DNA of 64,000 nucleotides from Pedobacter sp. Leaf170 (GTDB lineage Bacteria > Bacteroidota > Bacteroidia > Sphingobacteriales > Sphingobacteriaceae). Below, one piece after another: positions 1 through 9,580 of the stretch. Made by a program: the position numbers and the translations under genes. Within the stretch, counting starts at the first letter, position 1; each line of letters starts with the position of its first letter. Below the pieces are notes generated by a model that worked only from the letters and a program-made list of their open reading frames with translations, was not told where the DNA came from and did not search any database. The stretch lies in contig NZ_CAKLBP010000003.1 of NCBI RefSeq assembly GCF_920984665.1, positions 421,950 through 485,949 of the forward strand. The letters are read 5' to 3'.

Positions 1-315
1 AACACCTAACATACCTTCCATACCTAATGCGGCTCTTGCATTTGCATCTCCATTAGGATAATAATTTTCATCACTTGCAAGGTGTACACCAATCCTATCT
101 GGCAGTACTTGTAATGGGAACCATGGTATGGTTACATCGTAAACTCTGTTTAAATGTAATTGAACAGACCCTTCATTATCCCAAATAGCAATATCAATAC
201 CTTCGGTATCTGGTAAAAGAAAAAATTCATCTTTATTTACGCAGGCAGGTAAAGCTGCTGCAATGGCCAAAATCAATAAAGATTTTGTTATGTTGTTTTT
301 TAATTGCTTAATCAT
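1..315 (-). CDS. SusD-like outer-membrane glycan-binding lipoprotein, N-terminal part only
   Basis: The reverse frame opens with ATG at 315 and runs open to the window edge, so only about 105 residues are visible. It starts with a basic n-region (MIKQLKNNITK), a hydrophobic core and a lipobox LPAC with Cys25, so it should be a lipidated outer-membrane protein. The following residues (LNRVYDVTIPW, then a stretch ending NANARAALGMEGML) resemble the start of the helical SusD/RagB fold. It begins 10 bp after the SusC stop on the same strand, the standard SusC-SusD order, so it would form the lid of the TonB-dependent glycan importer. SusD identity rests mainly on context because the body of the protein lies outside the window. 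Confidence 0.75.
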   Translation of the reverse strand, partial: MIKQLKNNITKSLLILAIAAALPACVNKDEFFLLPDTEGIDIAIWDNEGSVQLHLNRVYDVTIPWFPLQVLPDRIGVHLASDENYYPNGDANARAALGMEGMLGV

Positions 316-325
316 TGCTCAAAAA

Positions 326-3300
326 TTATAAGTTAAGACTTAAACCTAAAGATATTGTTCTTAGGATAGGATAATCCCATGCACTTGAAGTGTAAGGATC
401 TTTGTAAGGAAGTGGGTTTACGATTGTCCACAGGTTATTACCAGTAAGTAAAACGCGTGCACCACTAAAACCTATCTTTCTGGTAAATCCTGCCGGAGCT
501 TTGTAACTTAAAGTCATCGTGTTTATACGAATAGTTGTTCCATCAACTGCCCAGAAATCAGAATTTCTAGCTAAAGATGGGTCATCAAAACGAGGATACT
601 TTCCTTGCATCGGATTTTCTGGTGTCCAGCGATCTTGCCAGATTGTTAAAACGTTTCTATTTTCTGCCGGAGCTGTTCTCGATCTTCCATCATAGAAAAC
701 TTTACCACCAAACCTTGCATTAATGTTAGTGCTTAAGGCGAAACTCTTATAGGTTAGGTTTAAGTTAATACCACCGCCAAAGAACGCATTAGTATTTTTA
801 AACATAGGTAGCATATCACTATCAGAGATTACACCATCGCCATTGGTATCTTCATAGTATAACCAACCTGCCTGTGGAATGCGATCATAAACTCTGTAAT
901 TTGGATTTTTAGCCATGAAAGCATCAACTTCAGATTGTGTTCTGAACATACCTATAGTATTTAAGCCAATGTTACTTGAGTTATATACACGAGGATCTGT
1001 CCCGAAATCTATAAGCCAATCGGTAGCTACATTGTTAAATAAATTTCCGGGAGCATAAAGTATTTTATCTACAACTGAATTACCATACGAGAAGTTAATA
1101 CTTGCGTTTAAATTCCAGTCGGTTGCTAATTTTGCTTTGTAACCGATGCTAAACTCAGAACCCCAATTGTAAGTTTCTCTATAATTAATAATAGGTGCTG
1201 CTGTTCCAAAATATTGTGGATATAAGTTATTACCACCTAAATCAAACGCATCGTAATTGTAATTTCTGAAAACCTCAACGCTAAAATCTAATTTATTGTT
1301 AAACATGGAAGTTTCTAAACCAATATTTAAGGTTTGTTTCTTCTCCCAGGTAATATCCGGATTAGCTAAACGAGAACGGTTTAAACTGTTTTGTGTAGAG
1401 TTTCCATAAAGATATCCGTTTGTTACATCAATCAGGAATCTATCTTGCCATAAACGAGTTCCAATTCTGTCATCACCGGTAATACCCCAGTTTGCTTTTA
1501 ATTTTAAGAAATTAACAAAGCCTAAAAATTTAGAATCTTTAAAGAATTTTTCCTGACTTACAACCCATCCTAAACCTACGTTAGGAGATACACCCCAACG
1601 ATTTCCGGTTGCAAATTGAGATGAAGCATCTAAACGGGTAATTACTTCTAATAAATATTTTTTATCATAATCATAACTTAAGCGCCCAAAGCCAGAACGT
1701 TTTGAAGTCGTTGTTCTTGAAAAATCCTGACGAGCTAAGGTTGATGCATCAAAAGCCCAGTATTGATCTATGCCTGGTATTAATTGATTTGTATAACGAA
1801 CCGTTGAAGCCTGTGAATTACCTTCGCTTTGCTCGCCACCAACCAATAAGTTCATGGTGTGTTTTCCAAATGTTCTGCCATATTGTAAGGTTAAGAAACC
1901 TTGATAACTATTGTTTTCTGAAACGCCTGGTGTAATTGTAGCAGCACTTGCACTTGTTGGCTCAACAAAAAAGGATGTTGCTGAAGTATTCACTAATTGA
2001 TCTGTAAACAATAAGCTGTTGTTTCCCATTCTGGCATAATTGTACAATCTGTAAGGCGGAATATATTGTGTGCTCTTTGCAGAACCACTTGCCTGAGATA
2101 TTTGTAATCTTGCAGAAAAACCTTTTAAGAATGTTGGCTCGTAATTTAAACTTGCATTTATTCGGTAGCCTTTATTGCTACGATTGTTGTAGTAGCCAGA
2201 TTCTGCTTGCGCAGCAGGGTTTAAATTATTATTTTGAAAACCTACATAATTAACATAGTTACCGTTAATACTAATAGGCACCCACCTTGGTGTTGTTACT
2301 AGTTTCTCAAAAAAGTTAGCATCAGTATCACTTGCATTGTGTTGCTGAACCCTTGTTCCGTAATCTACGTTAAAATTGATATCAGCTTTTAATCCTTCAA
2401 CTAAGGTTGCCACAACACCGCTTCTGAAACTGTATTTGTCAAATTTCATTCCGGCATAGTTCGCATTTTCACTTTGATAACTGCCACCAGCAAAAAAAGT
2501 AATCTTATCACTACCACCAGAAATACCTATGTTATGACGTTGGGTAGTTGCAGGTTGCCAAAGTTCATCGTACCAGCTTTTGTAATTTAATGTTTTAATA
2601 TATTCTAAATCCTCTGGAGAAAAATAGGCAGAGGCATTTGCATTTTGAATGCTATAAGTTTCATTTAGCAATTTAGCATGCTCATAGCCGGATAACATTT
2701 CTGGTGTTTTTGCAGCATCAGAAATACCTACATAACCATTGTAGGTGATGCTTGGTCTGCCAACTTTACCTTTTTTAGTAGTTACTAAAACAACACCTTT
2801 TGCACCCGATGCACCATAAATAGCGGCTGAAGCATCTTTTAAGAAAGTCATGTTTTCAACCATTGATGCATCAATATTATCAAAAGCATCTCTGGTAACC
2901 GTAATTCCATCCACAATGTATAATGGTTCCGAAGTTCCACCAGCATCTGTTCCCTGCAATGTGGGCGAAACACTTGAATTCCGGATGTTTATAGTTATTG
3001 GAGCACCCGGGCGACCAGAAAGTTGCGAAACGCCAACACCGGCAATTCTATTTCTTAAAGCACCTGCTAAATTTGGTGCCGGAACATCCTGAATTTCAGT
3101 ACCTGTAATAGTTGCAACAGAACCTAAAATTTCTGAACGTTTCTTTGTTCCATAACCTACTACAACAACATCATCTAAATTTTTGTTATCTTCTTCAAAG
3201 TTAATAGTGATGTTTGTCTTGCCAGCTAATGGAACCGTTTGCCTAACATAGCCAATGTACGAGAACACCAATGCATCAGTCGACGGGTCGGCAACTAAAG

Positions 3301-3496
3301 AGAATTCACCTCTATCGTTGGTGCTCACATTATTCGTTTTGCCACGAATACCAACGGTTACTCCAGGTACCGGCTGTCCGTCCTTTTTATCTACAACTTT
3401 ACCAGTAATTTGGCGCTGTTGTGCAAAAAGAACTGTACTTACAAGCATTGCAACCAGTAAGGACCATGAAAATTTGCGTAAAAATTTTAATTTCAT
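326..3496 (-). CDS. SusC/RagA-family TonB-dependent outer-membrane receptor
   Basis: This 1056-residue protein has a signal peptide ending ...STVLFAQQ, a carboxypeptidase-D-like regulatory domain (about 30-113), the VVVVGYGTKKR linker typical of SusC proteins, a plug domain (about 120-240, with YIVDGITV and DASAAIYGASGAKGVVLVTTKKG-type elements), and a long beta barrel ending in ...LGLSLNL. It should import oligosaccharides across the outer membrane with the SusD-like partner encoded just downstream. There is no N-terminal STN domain, so sigma/anti-sigma signalling through this receptor is not expected; the divergent AraC gene is the more likely regulator. It is the third gene of an operon (isomerase, DUF3826, SusC, SusD). 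Length and domain order are normal. Confidence 0.95.
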   Translation of the reverse strand: MKLKFLRKFSWSLLVAMLVSTVLFAQQRQITGKVVDKKDGQPVPGVTVGIRGKTNNVSTNDRGEFSLVADPSTDALVFSYIGYVRQTVPLAGKTNITINFEEDNKNLDDVVVVGYGTKKRSEILGSVATITGTEIQDVPAPNLAGALRNRIAGVGVSQLSGRPGAPITINIRNSSVSPTLQGTDAGGTSEPLYIVDGITVTRDAFDNIDASMVENMTFLKDASAAIYGASGAKGVVLVTTKKGKVGRPSITYNGYVGISDAAKTPEMLSGYEHAKLLNETYSIQNANASAYFSPEDLEYIKTLNYKSWYDELWQPATTQRHNIGISGGSDKITFFAGGSYQSENANYAGMKFDKYSFRSGVVATLVEGLKADINFNVDYGTRVQQHNASDTDANFFEKLVTTPRWVPISINGNYVNYVGFQNNNLNPAAQAESGYYNNRSNKGYRINASLNYEPTFLKGFSARLQISQASGSAKSTQYIPPYRLYNYARMGNNSLLFTDQLVNTSATSFFVEPTSASAATITPGVSENNSYQGFLTLQYGRTFGKHTMNLLVGGEQSEGNSQASTVRYTNQLIPGIDQYWAFDASTLARQDFSRTTTSKRSGFGRLSYDYDKKYLLEVITRLDASSQFATGNRWGVSPNVGLGWVVSQEKFFKDSKFLGFVNFLKLKANWGITGDDRIGTRLWQDRFLIDVTNGYLYGNSTQNSLNRSRLANPDITWEKKQTLNIGLETSMFNNKLDFSVEVFRNYNYDAFDLGGNNLYPQYFGTAAPIINYRETYNWGSEFSIGYKAKLATDWNLNASINFSYGNSVVDKILYAPGNLFNNVATDWLIDFGTDPRVYNSSNIGLNTIGMFRTQSEVDAFMAKNPNYRVYDRIPQAGWLYYEDTNGDGVISDSDMLPMFKNTNAFFGGGINLNLTYKSFALSTNINARFGGKVFYDGRSRTAPAENRNVLTIWQDRWTPENPMQGKYPRFDDPSLARNSDFWAVDGTTIRINTMTLSYKAPAGFTRKIGFSGARVLLTGNNLWTIVNPLPYKDPYTSSAWDYPILRTISLGLSLNL

Positions 3497-3529
3497 ATTT
3501 ATGATTTGGTTAGTTTTTAATCTATTCGG

Positions 3530-4204
3530 TTAGTTTGCTTTTTCAGCAGCTGCTTTTCTTCTCTTCTCCCACTCCACACCTTCTTTTTTTAAGTCGTAGC
3601 CTGCGGCTGATAAATAGTTATTAATTCTGCCTTTGTATTTGCCAAACCAGGCATGTTTCTTATCTGATGATTCTGCATCCATAGCGTGTTCTCTGGCTTC
3701 GGTTAACCAGATTAATATTTGTTTCTTTTGTGCATCTGTTAAGGTTAAAATTTCTTCCTGATAAGCTTTATAAGTAATTGGCAAAACATTGTAAGTCATA
3801 CCGTTTTTAACTTTGTCTATCTGGGTTTCATTTAAATTAGATGCAAGTTTGCTGATGTACTTTTTATGAAGTTTTGCCAAGGAAGCTTCAGTAGAACGAT
3901 TAAGTTTTGCTATTGCCGAATCTCTTTCTACTTTATTATCAGCATTTTTTTCTTTAATCTCTTTCAATTTAGCATCGCGAACGATGTAAATATCATTCAA
4001 ATTGCTGTATTGGTCTCTTATTGTATTTCTAACCAATTCTACTTTTTTGGCATCCGCAATTTCTAATGTGCTTACAATTTTATCGGCACGTTCTGTAATT
4101 GCCTTTACATATTTAGCTTTTTCATCTGCCGATAAATTACTTTGCGCATTTGCATTAACAGAAATAAACGCCGTAAATAATATTGTTATAATCCCTAATC
4201 TCAT
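3530..4204 (-). CDS. DUF3826-type secreted protein
   Basis: This 224-residue exported protein has a signal peptide (MRLGIITILFTAFISVNANA). The mature part is almost entirely charged helix: an N-terminal bundle starting LSADEKAKYVKAITERADKI, and a C-terminal part with LTDAQKKQILIWL, REHAMDAESSDKKHAWFGKYKGRINNYL and EKRRKAAAEKAN (shown in pieces). I recognise the pattern as the DUF3826 family, which often sits in pectin-related loci of Bacteroidota and has no established function. It lies 5 bp after the isomerase gene and 33 bp before SusC, so it is co-transcribed. A periplasmic accessory role in glycan uptake is inference from context only. Confidence 0.65.
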   Translation of the reverse strand: MRLGIITILFTAFISVNANAQSNLSADEKAKYVKAITERADKIVSTLEIADAKKVELVRNTIRDQYSNLNDIYIVRDAKLKEIKEKNADNKVERDSAIAKLNRSTEASLAKLHKKYISKLASNLNETQIDKVKNGMTYNVLPITYKAYQEEILTLTDAQKKQILIWLTEAREHAMDAESSDKKHAWFGKYKGRINNYLSAAGYDLKKEGVEWEKRRKAAAEKAN

Positions 4205-4209
4205 ATCCT

Positions 4210-5841
4210 TTAATTTCTTTTTTCAATCAATTTTACATCACCACAAAAATGAACTTTTAAGCCTAACTCATCCAATGCTGCAGCTTTGATTCTGCAAGCT
4301 TCATGTGCACTGGCTTCATAATTTGTATAAACTACCTGTATGTGGTTCGCCTTGTGTCTCGCCATCATTTGGTCGCGGGTAATGCCTTTTAAAACGGCAT
4401 GCATAATTGGCCATTCTGGTGTAGTATTGTTCCATCTCCTCTGCGTTTCGGCATCAGGCAGGGCAACAACTTCGCCTACACCTAAATCGCAATGCAACTC
4501 ATTATCCATTACGTAAACCCTGCTCCATACAATAAAACCAGGCTTACTGATGCCTTTTAAAGAGCCACCGCCTAATCTAAAATACATGGCCGGTTGTCTA
4601 TCACTGCTTGCACCTGCATAACCATTAATAAAGTGGGCCGGAGGTGCTGCGCCAGAAATCAGAAACAGCCAAACAAAGTCATCAATTCCCTCACCCGTGT
4701 AATGTTCGCCCCAGCGTATATCATGTAAGGTGTTTTCGCCAGTCATGCCAAGCTCTTTCCAAAGCTTATAAGTTAATAAGGTATCTAAACCTGCACATTC
4801 ATCAACTTCGTTAAAGTGAGGCAATGCTTGTTTGGCATAAAGTTCTTTACCCACTTTAGAGAAAACAGGTGGCCTATCTTCATTATTTAATAAACCTTCA
4901 ACTAAATCGCTGGCAACGGTTAAATCTTTTAAGCCTTGCTGATATTGAATCCCGATTGTATCGCAACTAAAATCATCTGCAATGCGTAAAGCCGCGATGT
5001 ACATTTTACATTGTGATAAGGTTTGATTTTTTGTAAGGTGAATTTCCTCCTCAGTTCCCCAGTTAAAAGTCATTCCTTTTTTTAACAGCCAGTTTAAAAC
5101 CGCTTCAGCTTCTGCATCTGTAACCTCTAACATAGCCGCGTAAAGTGCCGATTGACTTAAACGTTCTTTAAAAAAACCGGTTTTGTGTAAAAGTTCATCA
5201 GGAATAATAGCATTGTACATACCCATACAACCTTCATCAAAAACGCCCATAATAACTTTGCGTTCTCTTAAATTGCTGGCAAAACTTCTGCCTTTTTTAT
5301 CATCAGCAGCTGGTATTTTACTTAAATCAAAACTTTGAACATGGTTTTGATTGTAAGTGATTGTACCTGTAGATAACCATTCCTGTAAACCTTGGTTAAA
5401 GAAATCGTCTTTAAAATCCTTACTCCAAAGTGTACTGTATGGAATATCGGCTTTGGTTAAACAGCCGTTTAAATTTAGCATGCCAACTAAACCCGGCCAT
5501 TGTCCGCTCCAGTTTGCAACGGTTAAAATCGGTCCTTGATGTGTGGTTAAACCTGCCAGTACATGATGGGAATATTGCCAAACACTTTCGGCAACAATTA
5601 TTGGTTGTTTTGGGTCGATATTTCTAAAGATATCAATGCCCATTCTTTGCGAATCTATAAAACCATGTTTTTTGCTTGAATCATAAGCATGAGCACGCTT
5701 AACCGACCAACCAAATTTTTCAATTTCGGCTGTTAATTTTTGCTCCATTTCGTGTTGAGCGGGCCAGCAATTTTGGTTAGCTGAAAGCCGTAAATCACCA
5801 CTGCAAACAAGTAAAATTTCGCTCAATTTTGCGTGCTTCAT
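4210..5841 (-). CDS. L-fucose/L-arabinose isomerase-like sugar isomerase
   Basis: This 543-residue cytoplasmic protein has no signal peptide. It has the overall layout of L-fucose isomerase: N-terminal Rossmann-like part (ILLVCSGDLRLSANQNCWPAQ region, 9-27), a middle part with ILTVANWSGQWPGL, and a C-terminal part with KVIMGVFDEGCMGMYNA, TIGIQYQQGLKDL and the final HKANHIQVVYTN segment, which supplies a His where the family has its metal ligand. Family members interconvert aldoses and ketoses with Mn2+. It heads the SusCD operon and is divergent from an AraC gene. No fuculokinase or fuculose-phosphate aldolase is in view, while the other operon encodes an oxidative route, so the true substrate may differ from L-fucose. 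Substrate unproven. Confidence 0.7.
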   Translation of the reverse strand: MKHAKLSEILLVCSGDLRLSANQNCWPAQHEMEQKLTAEIEKFGWSVKRAHAYDSSKKHGFIDSQRMGIDIFRNIDPKQPIIVAESVWQYSHHVLAGLTTHQGPILTVANWSGQWPGLVGMLNLNGCLTKADIPYSTLWSKDFKDDFFNQGLQEWLSTGTITYNQNHVQSFDLSKIPAADDKKGRSFASNLRERKVIMGVFDEGCMGMYNAIIPDELLHKTGFFKERLSQSALYAAMLEVTDAEAEAVLNWLLKKGMTFNWGTEEEIHLTKNQTLSQCKMYIAALRIADDFSCDTIGIQYQQGLKDLTVASDLVEGLLNNEDRPPVFSKVGKELYAKQALPHFNEVDECAGLDTLLTYKLWKELGMTGENTLHDIRWGEHYTGEGIDDFVWLFLISGAAPPAHFINGYAGASSDRQPAMYFRLGGGSLKGISKPGFIVWSRVYVMDNELHCDLGVGEVVALPDAETQRRWNNTTPEWPIMHAVLKGITRDQMMARHKANHIQVVYTNYEASAHEACRIKAAALDELGLKVHFCGDVKLIEKRN

Positions 5842-6070
5842 AATTCATTAATGAACAAAATATTTATATTAAAATAATTTGCCGGTTTATATTTTGGTTG
5901 GAGCCTGAGTGGCTATATACAAAACTCAACAATCAAAATAGTTAATTTATGATAGTTTTTATCTAATTAATATAGGATATTATCTTAAAAGCAGCTATCT
6001 TTAGCCAAGATACGTTTATGTTTCGCCATAATCCATTGAATATTTTAACCAAATATTTTTAGTAAAAATC
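5842..6070. promoter_or_regulatory. Divergent regulatory region with candidate AraC operator
   Basis: This 229-bp AT-rich gap lies between the minus-strand isomerase operon and the plus-strand AraC gene. It contains ATTAATATAGGAT (5966-5978) overlapping GATATTATCTT (5976-5986). Both motifs recur in the gap ahead of the symporter gene (9636-9648 with one mismatch, and 9667-9677 exactly). A possible -7 element for the AraC gene is TATCTTTA at 5996-6003, without a clear -33 TTG. I infer an operator for the AraC-family regulator encoded next door; this rests on sequence similarity of two non-coding regions only. Confidence 0.4.
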
Positions 6071-6940
6071 ATGAAACCTCATTTTCATAAAGTTCCGGTA
6101 ACGCTGCAAAGTTCTTTTAGTATTCGGCATGATAAAAAGCCAAATTTTGGTAACATCTGGCACTACCATCCGGAGTTAGAATTGCACTACGTTATTAAAG
6201 GCGAAGGGGTTCGTTTTGTGGGCGATAATATCAGCAATTTTGAGCCTGGAGAAATGGTGTTAATCGGCGAAAATTTACCGCATACCTGGCGCTGTAAAGA
6301 TGAATATTTTCAGAACAACACCAACCTGAATACAGAAGCAATGGTTATCCATTTTTTACCAGATTGTTTGGGCAAATATTTAATCAACTTACCGGAAGCT
6401 TATCTTATCCCCAAATTATTCGAAAAGGCTAAAAGTGGTATGGTTATTAGTGGCGAGACAAAACAAAAATTAGTAGAATTAATGACGAATGCTGTTGATG
6501 CAACAAATATCGACAGAATCATTATTTTACTATCCATATTAAAAACCTTAGCCGAAACAGACGAATTTGTAAGCATTGTAGCAAGTTCTAATACATTTTA
6601 CCAATCTAACGAATCTGAAACACTCCGTATCAACAAAATTTGCAATTACACGCTTAGCAATTATAAAAAAGACATTACGTTAGAAGAAGTTGCATCCTTA
6701 AGCAACTTGAGTGTAACTTCTTTTTGTCGTTATTTTAAACTGATGACCAAGAAAACATACTACGATTTTCTGATTGAAATACGAGTAAGCCATGCTTGCA
6801 GATTCCTAATTGAAAATAAGTTACCCACTGAAATGATTTGTTTTGACTGTGGATTTAATAATGTATCTAACTTTTACAGGCACTTTAAAAAAGTAACCGG
6901 AATGACTCCGCTTGATTATAAAAGGAAGTATTTGAATTAG
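6071..6940 (+). CDS. AraC-family transcriptional regulator of the polysaccharide locus
   Basis: This 289-residue protein has an N-terminal cupin-type ligand-binding half (HYHPELELHYVIKGEG, about 30-45; MVLIGENLPHTWR, about 77-90) and a C-terminal double helix-turn-helix (about 190-289). The first HTH is ITLEEVASLSNLSVTSFCRY and the second ends GFNNVSNFYRHFKKVTG followed by MTPLDYKRKY, the AraC signature. It is transcribed away from the isomerase-SusCD operon and probably senses a mono- or oligosaccharide released from the target glycan. Because SusC has no STN domain and no hybrid two-component sensor is seen, this is the best candidate for local control. It ends just before a large hairpin that probably terminates its transcript. 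Confidence 0.9.
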   Translation: MKPHFHKVPVTLQSSFSIRHDKKPNFGNIWHYHPELELHYVIKGEGVRFVGDNISNFEPGEMVLIGENLPHTWRCKDEYFQNNTNLNTEAMVIHFLPDCLGKYLINLPEAYLIPKLFEKAKSGMVISGETKQKLVELMTNAVDATNIDRIIILLSILKTLAETDEFVSIVASSNTFYQSNESETLRINKICNYTLSNYKKDITLEEVASLSNLSVTSFCRYFKLMTKKTYYDFLIEIRVSHACRFLIENKLPTEMICFDCGFNNVSNFYRHFKKVTGMTPLDYKRKYLN

Positions 6941-6950
6941 GTCGGTTAAG

Positions 6951-7006
6951 TCATAGCGAGGCACGAAGCAATCTATCTCCTGAGATTGCTTCGTGCTTCG
7001 CTATGA
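6951..7006. repeat. REP-like inverted repeat, probable bidirectional terminator
   Basis: Two 24-nt arms (6951-6974 and 6983-7006) are complementary with a single G:U-type mismatch around an 8-nt loop. The arm contains GCACGAAGCAATCT, a core I know from dispersed intergenic repeats in many bacteria. It sits between the convergent ends of the AraC gene (ends 6940) and the lyase gene (ends 7028), so it may also stop transcription from both sides. T-rich sequence flanks it only weakly. Confidence 0.75.
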
Positions 7007-7027
7007 AGCAATTAAATCTTTTGAGAA

Positions 7028-7960
7028 TTAAATATAAACCTGAATATTCAAATCGCTCCTTAAGGCCGTATAATCATCAAATAATTTCTCCACTCCTTTC
7101 CTTACATCAGGTGTAAAATTACCTACATCTCGTCTGGTAAAAGTTGAAATATCCAAACCTCTTTTTTGAAGAAAATATTTAGATACCAGCGGATAAACAT
7201 TATGCATAACATCCATATTGTCAATCAAAAACTGTTGCACAACTTCCAGTTCTTCCTTTAATGATTCATCATTATAATGATCGCAGAGCCAAACAATAAG
7301 CTCAGGAAAATAATTACCCTGAATGCATGACAAACCTGCGGAGCCAGCTTTTAAAGAGTCTAATGCATGAACGATATAAGCATCGTATAAACCAAAGTTA
7401 TGAACTTTAGTGAGCTTGATTTTTTCTTTAATCTGGGCCAAATCCAAGCAGGTATCTTTATGATAAATCACCCTTCCGGTTGAAACAAAATCTGCCAGTT
7501 GCTGAGGTTTTATAATCCTTTTATAAGGAACAGGACATTCGTAAAATCCGATAGGAATATTATCGGTTTGTTTTAAAAGCTGATGTACATTATCATCAAA
7601 AACATTATCCTCAGCATTTTCATCAGCAAGCAAACCTGTAATTGCAATAACAGCTTCCACTCCTGTATCGTTTACATGCTTAACAAAATCTGCTTGTTTC
7701 GAAATTTCTCCACCAAAAGTTCCAGTTGCCACAACGGGCACAGCCCCACCAACTACCTTAATAACATGTTTTATGGCATCTATACGCTCAACATCTGTTA
7801 ATTCGAACATTTCGCTCGATAAGCAATTGGCGAACAGACCCGACGAACCAGCTTGCAAATAGATTTCGGTAAGTTGGGTTAGTGCCGGATAATCTATATT
7901 TCCGTTGCTTAAAAAAGGTGTAAGCATAACCGGGATGAACCCTTTTTGTGAGTTTTCCAT
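7028..7960 (-). CDS. Dihydrodipicolinate synthase/N-acetylneuraminate lyase family aldolase or dehydratase
   Basis: This 310-residue cytoplasmic protein has the TIM-barrel pattern of the class I DHDPS/NAL superfamily. Visible elements are FIPVMLTPF near the N-terminus, a FYECPVPYKR segment supplying the catalytic Tyr, and VIYHKDTC supplying the Schiff-base Lys. The substrate loop GLFANCLSSEMFEL replaces the GTTGE-type loop of true DapA, so this is unlikely to be the lysine enzyme. It is the last gene of the glycosidase-symporter run (54 bp after the symporter). A 2-keto-3-deoxy sugar acid aldolase fits the neighbouring oxidative sugar operon, but the substrate is not readable from the sequence. 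Confidence 0.8.
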   Translation of the reverse strand: MENSQKGFIPVMLTPFLSNGNIDYPALTQLTEIYLQAGSSGLFANCLSSEMFELTDVERIDAIKHVIKVVGGAVPVVATGTFGGEISKQADFVKHVNDTGVEAVIAITGLLADENAEDNVFDDNVHQLLKQTDNIPIGFYECPVPYKRIIKPQQLADFVSTGRVIYHKDTCLDLAQIKEKIKLTKVHNFGLYDAYIVHALDSLKAGSAGLSCIQGNYFPELIVWLCDHYNDESLKEELEVVQQFLIDNMDVMHNVYPLVSKYFLQKRGLDISTFTRRDVGNFTPDVRKGVEKLFDDYTALRSDLNIQVYI

Positions 7961-8014
7961 TATTTTGTAAAGGATAATTTTTAATTAAATATTGCTAAAA
8001 AGATTTGCCAGCCA

Positions 8015-9580
8015 TTAAGTAGCTTGTTCTTTTGTTTTTATTTTGGTTAAGGCAACGCCCACTAAAAAAATTGTTAAAGTGCCAACTACAATTATCATAT
8101 TTTGATGCAACGGATATCTAAAAGCTTCTAAATCAGCAGGTAAAAAGCTAGATAGTGTCATCCAGATGATAACTATTATTCCTAACATTGTGGCAATAAT
8201 AGCCTCGTGATTCTTAGTTTTTTTGCTTACTATTCCGAGTAAAAACAAGCCTAACATTCCGGCCGCGAAAATACCGGAAAGTTGCCACCAAACATCCAGA
8301 ATACTTTTTACGCCAATCATAGCGATACCTGCAATCATTCCCGCTAAACCAAAACCGACCGTTGCAATGTGTAATAGCGATAAATTTTGCTTTTCCGTTA
8401 TATCTGGCTTAATGTATCGCTTGTAAATATCTACAGAAAATACCGTTGCCGAAGCATTCATACCAGAGCTAATGGTACTCATAGCTGCTGATAAGATTGC
8501 AGAAACAATTAAACCAACCAAACCTACCGGGATCTTAGTCACCATAAAATGTGGCATAATTTTATCGCCGTAATCTGCTGGTTTCAGGCTATTTTCCATG
8601 GCAAGTATTTCTGATGCAGAGGCACTTATAGGTAGCCTTTCTATCGCAACCTGATGTTTAATGGATTGTACCAATTCTGGATTAACATCATAATACGCAT
8701 ACAAGCAAGATCCTATAATAAAAAACAACAACGAAGCCGGAATGTATAACCAAACACAAAGCCAAATTGACTTAGAAGCCGCCTTACTTGATGATGCTGT
8801 ATGGTAACGCTGCACATAGTTTTGGTCCATTCCAAAATTATTAAGGTTGATAAAAAAACCGTAGAGCAACACCACCCAAAATGATGAACCAACAAAATCA
8901 GGAGCGAAACTGCCCAGGCTAAATTTATCGCTTGCCTTACCTATTTCGATTACTTTTGATACGCCTCCGGGCATATTGGTGATAATTAAATATAGGATGA
9001 GCAAAGCGCCAAAAGTTTTCACCACAGCTTGCACAACTTCCGTCCATATAACTGCTTCTATACCACCTAAAACCGTGTAGATAATAATTGAAATACCCAT
9101 TACAACCATTATCATTTGCATGGAATAACCTGTTAATGCCTGCAGACTTAGCGCAATTCCGAAGAAAATAGAACCCATTCTGGCTAATTGTGTAAGCAAA
9201 AAACAAACTACAGCATAAACTCTTGCCCACGCACCAAAGCGATGCTCTAAATGCGTATAAGCTGATATTTCACCGGTATTTCTATAAAAAGGAACAAAAT
9301 ATTTTGAGGCTATCCAAGCGGCTAAAGGCATAGAGATACTAAAAACGAATGCATTCCAATTGCCGCCAAAAGCTTTACCCGGTACGCCCAAAAATGTATT
9401 GCTGCTTAAAAATGTTGCATAAATTGATAAACCTATTGCCCATCCGGGAATGAGGCCCGAAGCTTTTGTAAACTGTTCGGAATTTTTGTTTTTTCTGGAG
9501 AAATAAACCCCAACCAATATCATTCCAACAAGATAGATGAAGATTATTGCAAGATCGAATACAGGTAAACCCTTCATCAT
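8015..9580 (-). CDS. Sodium:solute symporter (SSS family), probable monosaccharide importer
   Basis: This 521-residue integral membrane protein has about 13-14 hydrophobic segments and the SSS layout. It starts MKGLPVFDLAIIFIYLVGMI (either of two adjacent ATGs, 9580 or 9577), followed by the conserved region ATFLSSNTFLGVPGKAFGGN and a GGIEAVIWTEVVQ element. It should bring a sugar or sugar acid through the inner membrane with Na+. The position between the glycosidase genes and the lyase gene says it carries the final products of the secreted enzymes. The 235-bp gap upstream (9581-9815) suggests it has its own promoter. Specificity cannot be read from the sequence. Confidence 0.9.
   Translation of the reverse strand: MMKGLPVFDLAIIFIYLVGMILVGVYFSRKNKNSEQFTKASGLIPGWAIGLSIYATFLSSNTFLGVPGKAFGGNWNAFVFSISMPLAAWIASKYFVPFYRNTGEISAYTHLEHRFGAWARVYAVVCFLLTQLARMGSIFFGIALSLQALTGYSMQMIMVVMGISIIIYTVLGGIEAVIWTEVVQAVVKTFGALLILYLIITNMPGGVSKVIEIGKASDKFSLGSFAPDFVGSSFWVVLLYGFFINLNNFGMDQNYVQRYHTASSSKAASKSIWLCVWLYIPASLLFFIIGSCLYAYYDVNPELVQSIKHQVAIERLPISASASEILAMENSLKPADYGDKIMPHFMVTKIPVGLVGLIVSAILSAAMSTISSGMNASATVFSVDIYKRYIKPDITEKQNLSLLHIATVGFGLAGMIAGIAMIGVKSILDVWWQLSGIFAAGMLGLFLLGIVSKKTKNHEAIIATMLGIIVIIWMTLSSFLPADLEAFRYPLHQNMIIVVGTLTIFLVGVALTKIKTKEQAT

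Noticed and set aside
2850..3533. Open frames on the strand opposite SusC
   Set aside because: They are shadows of the SusC coding frame with no start context or protein-like features.
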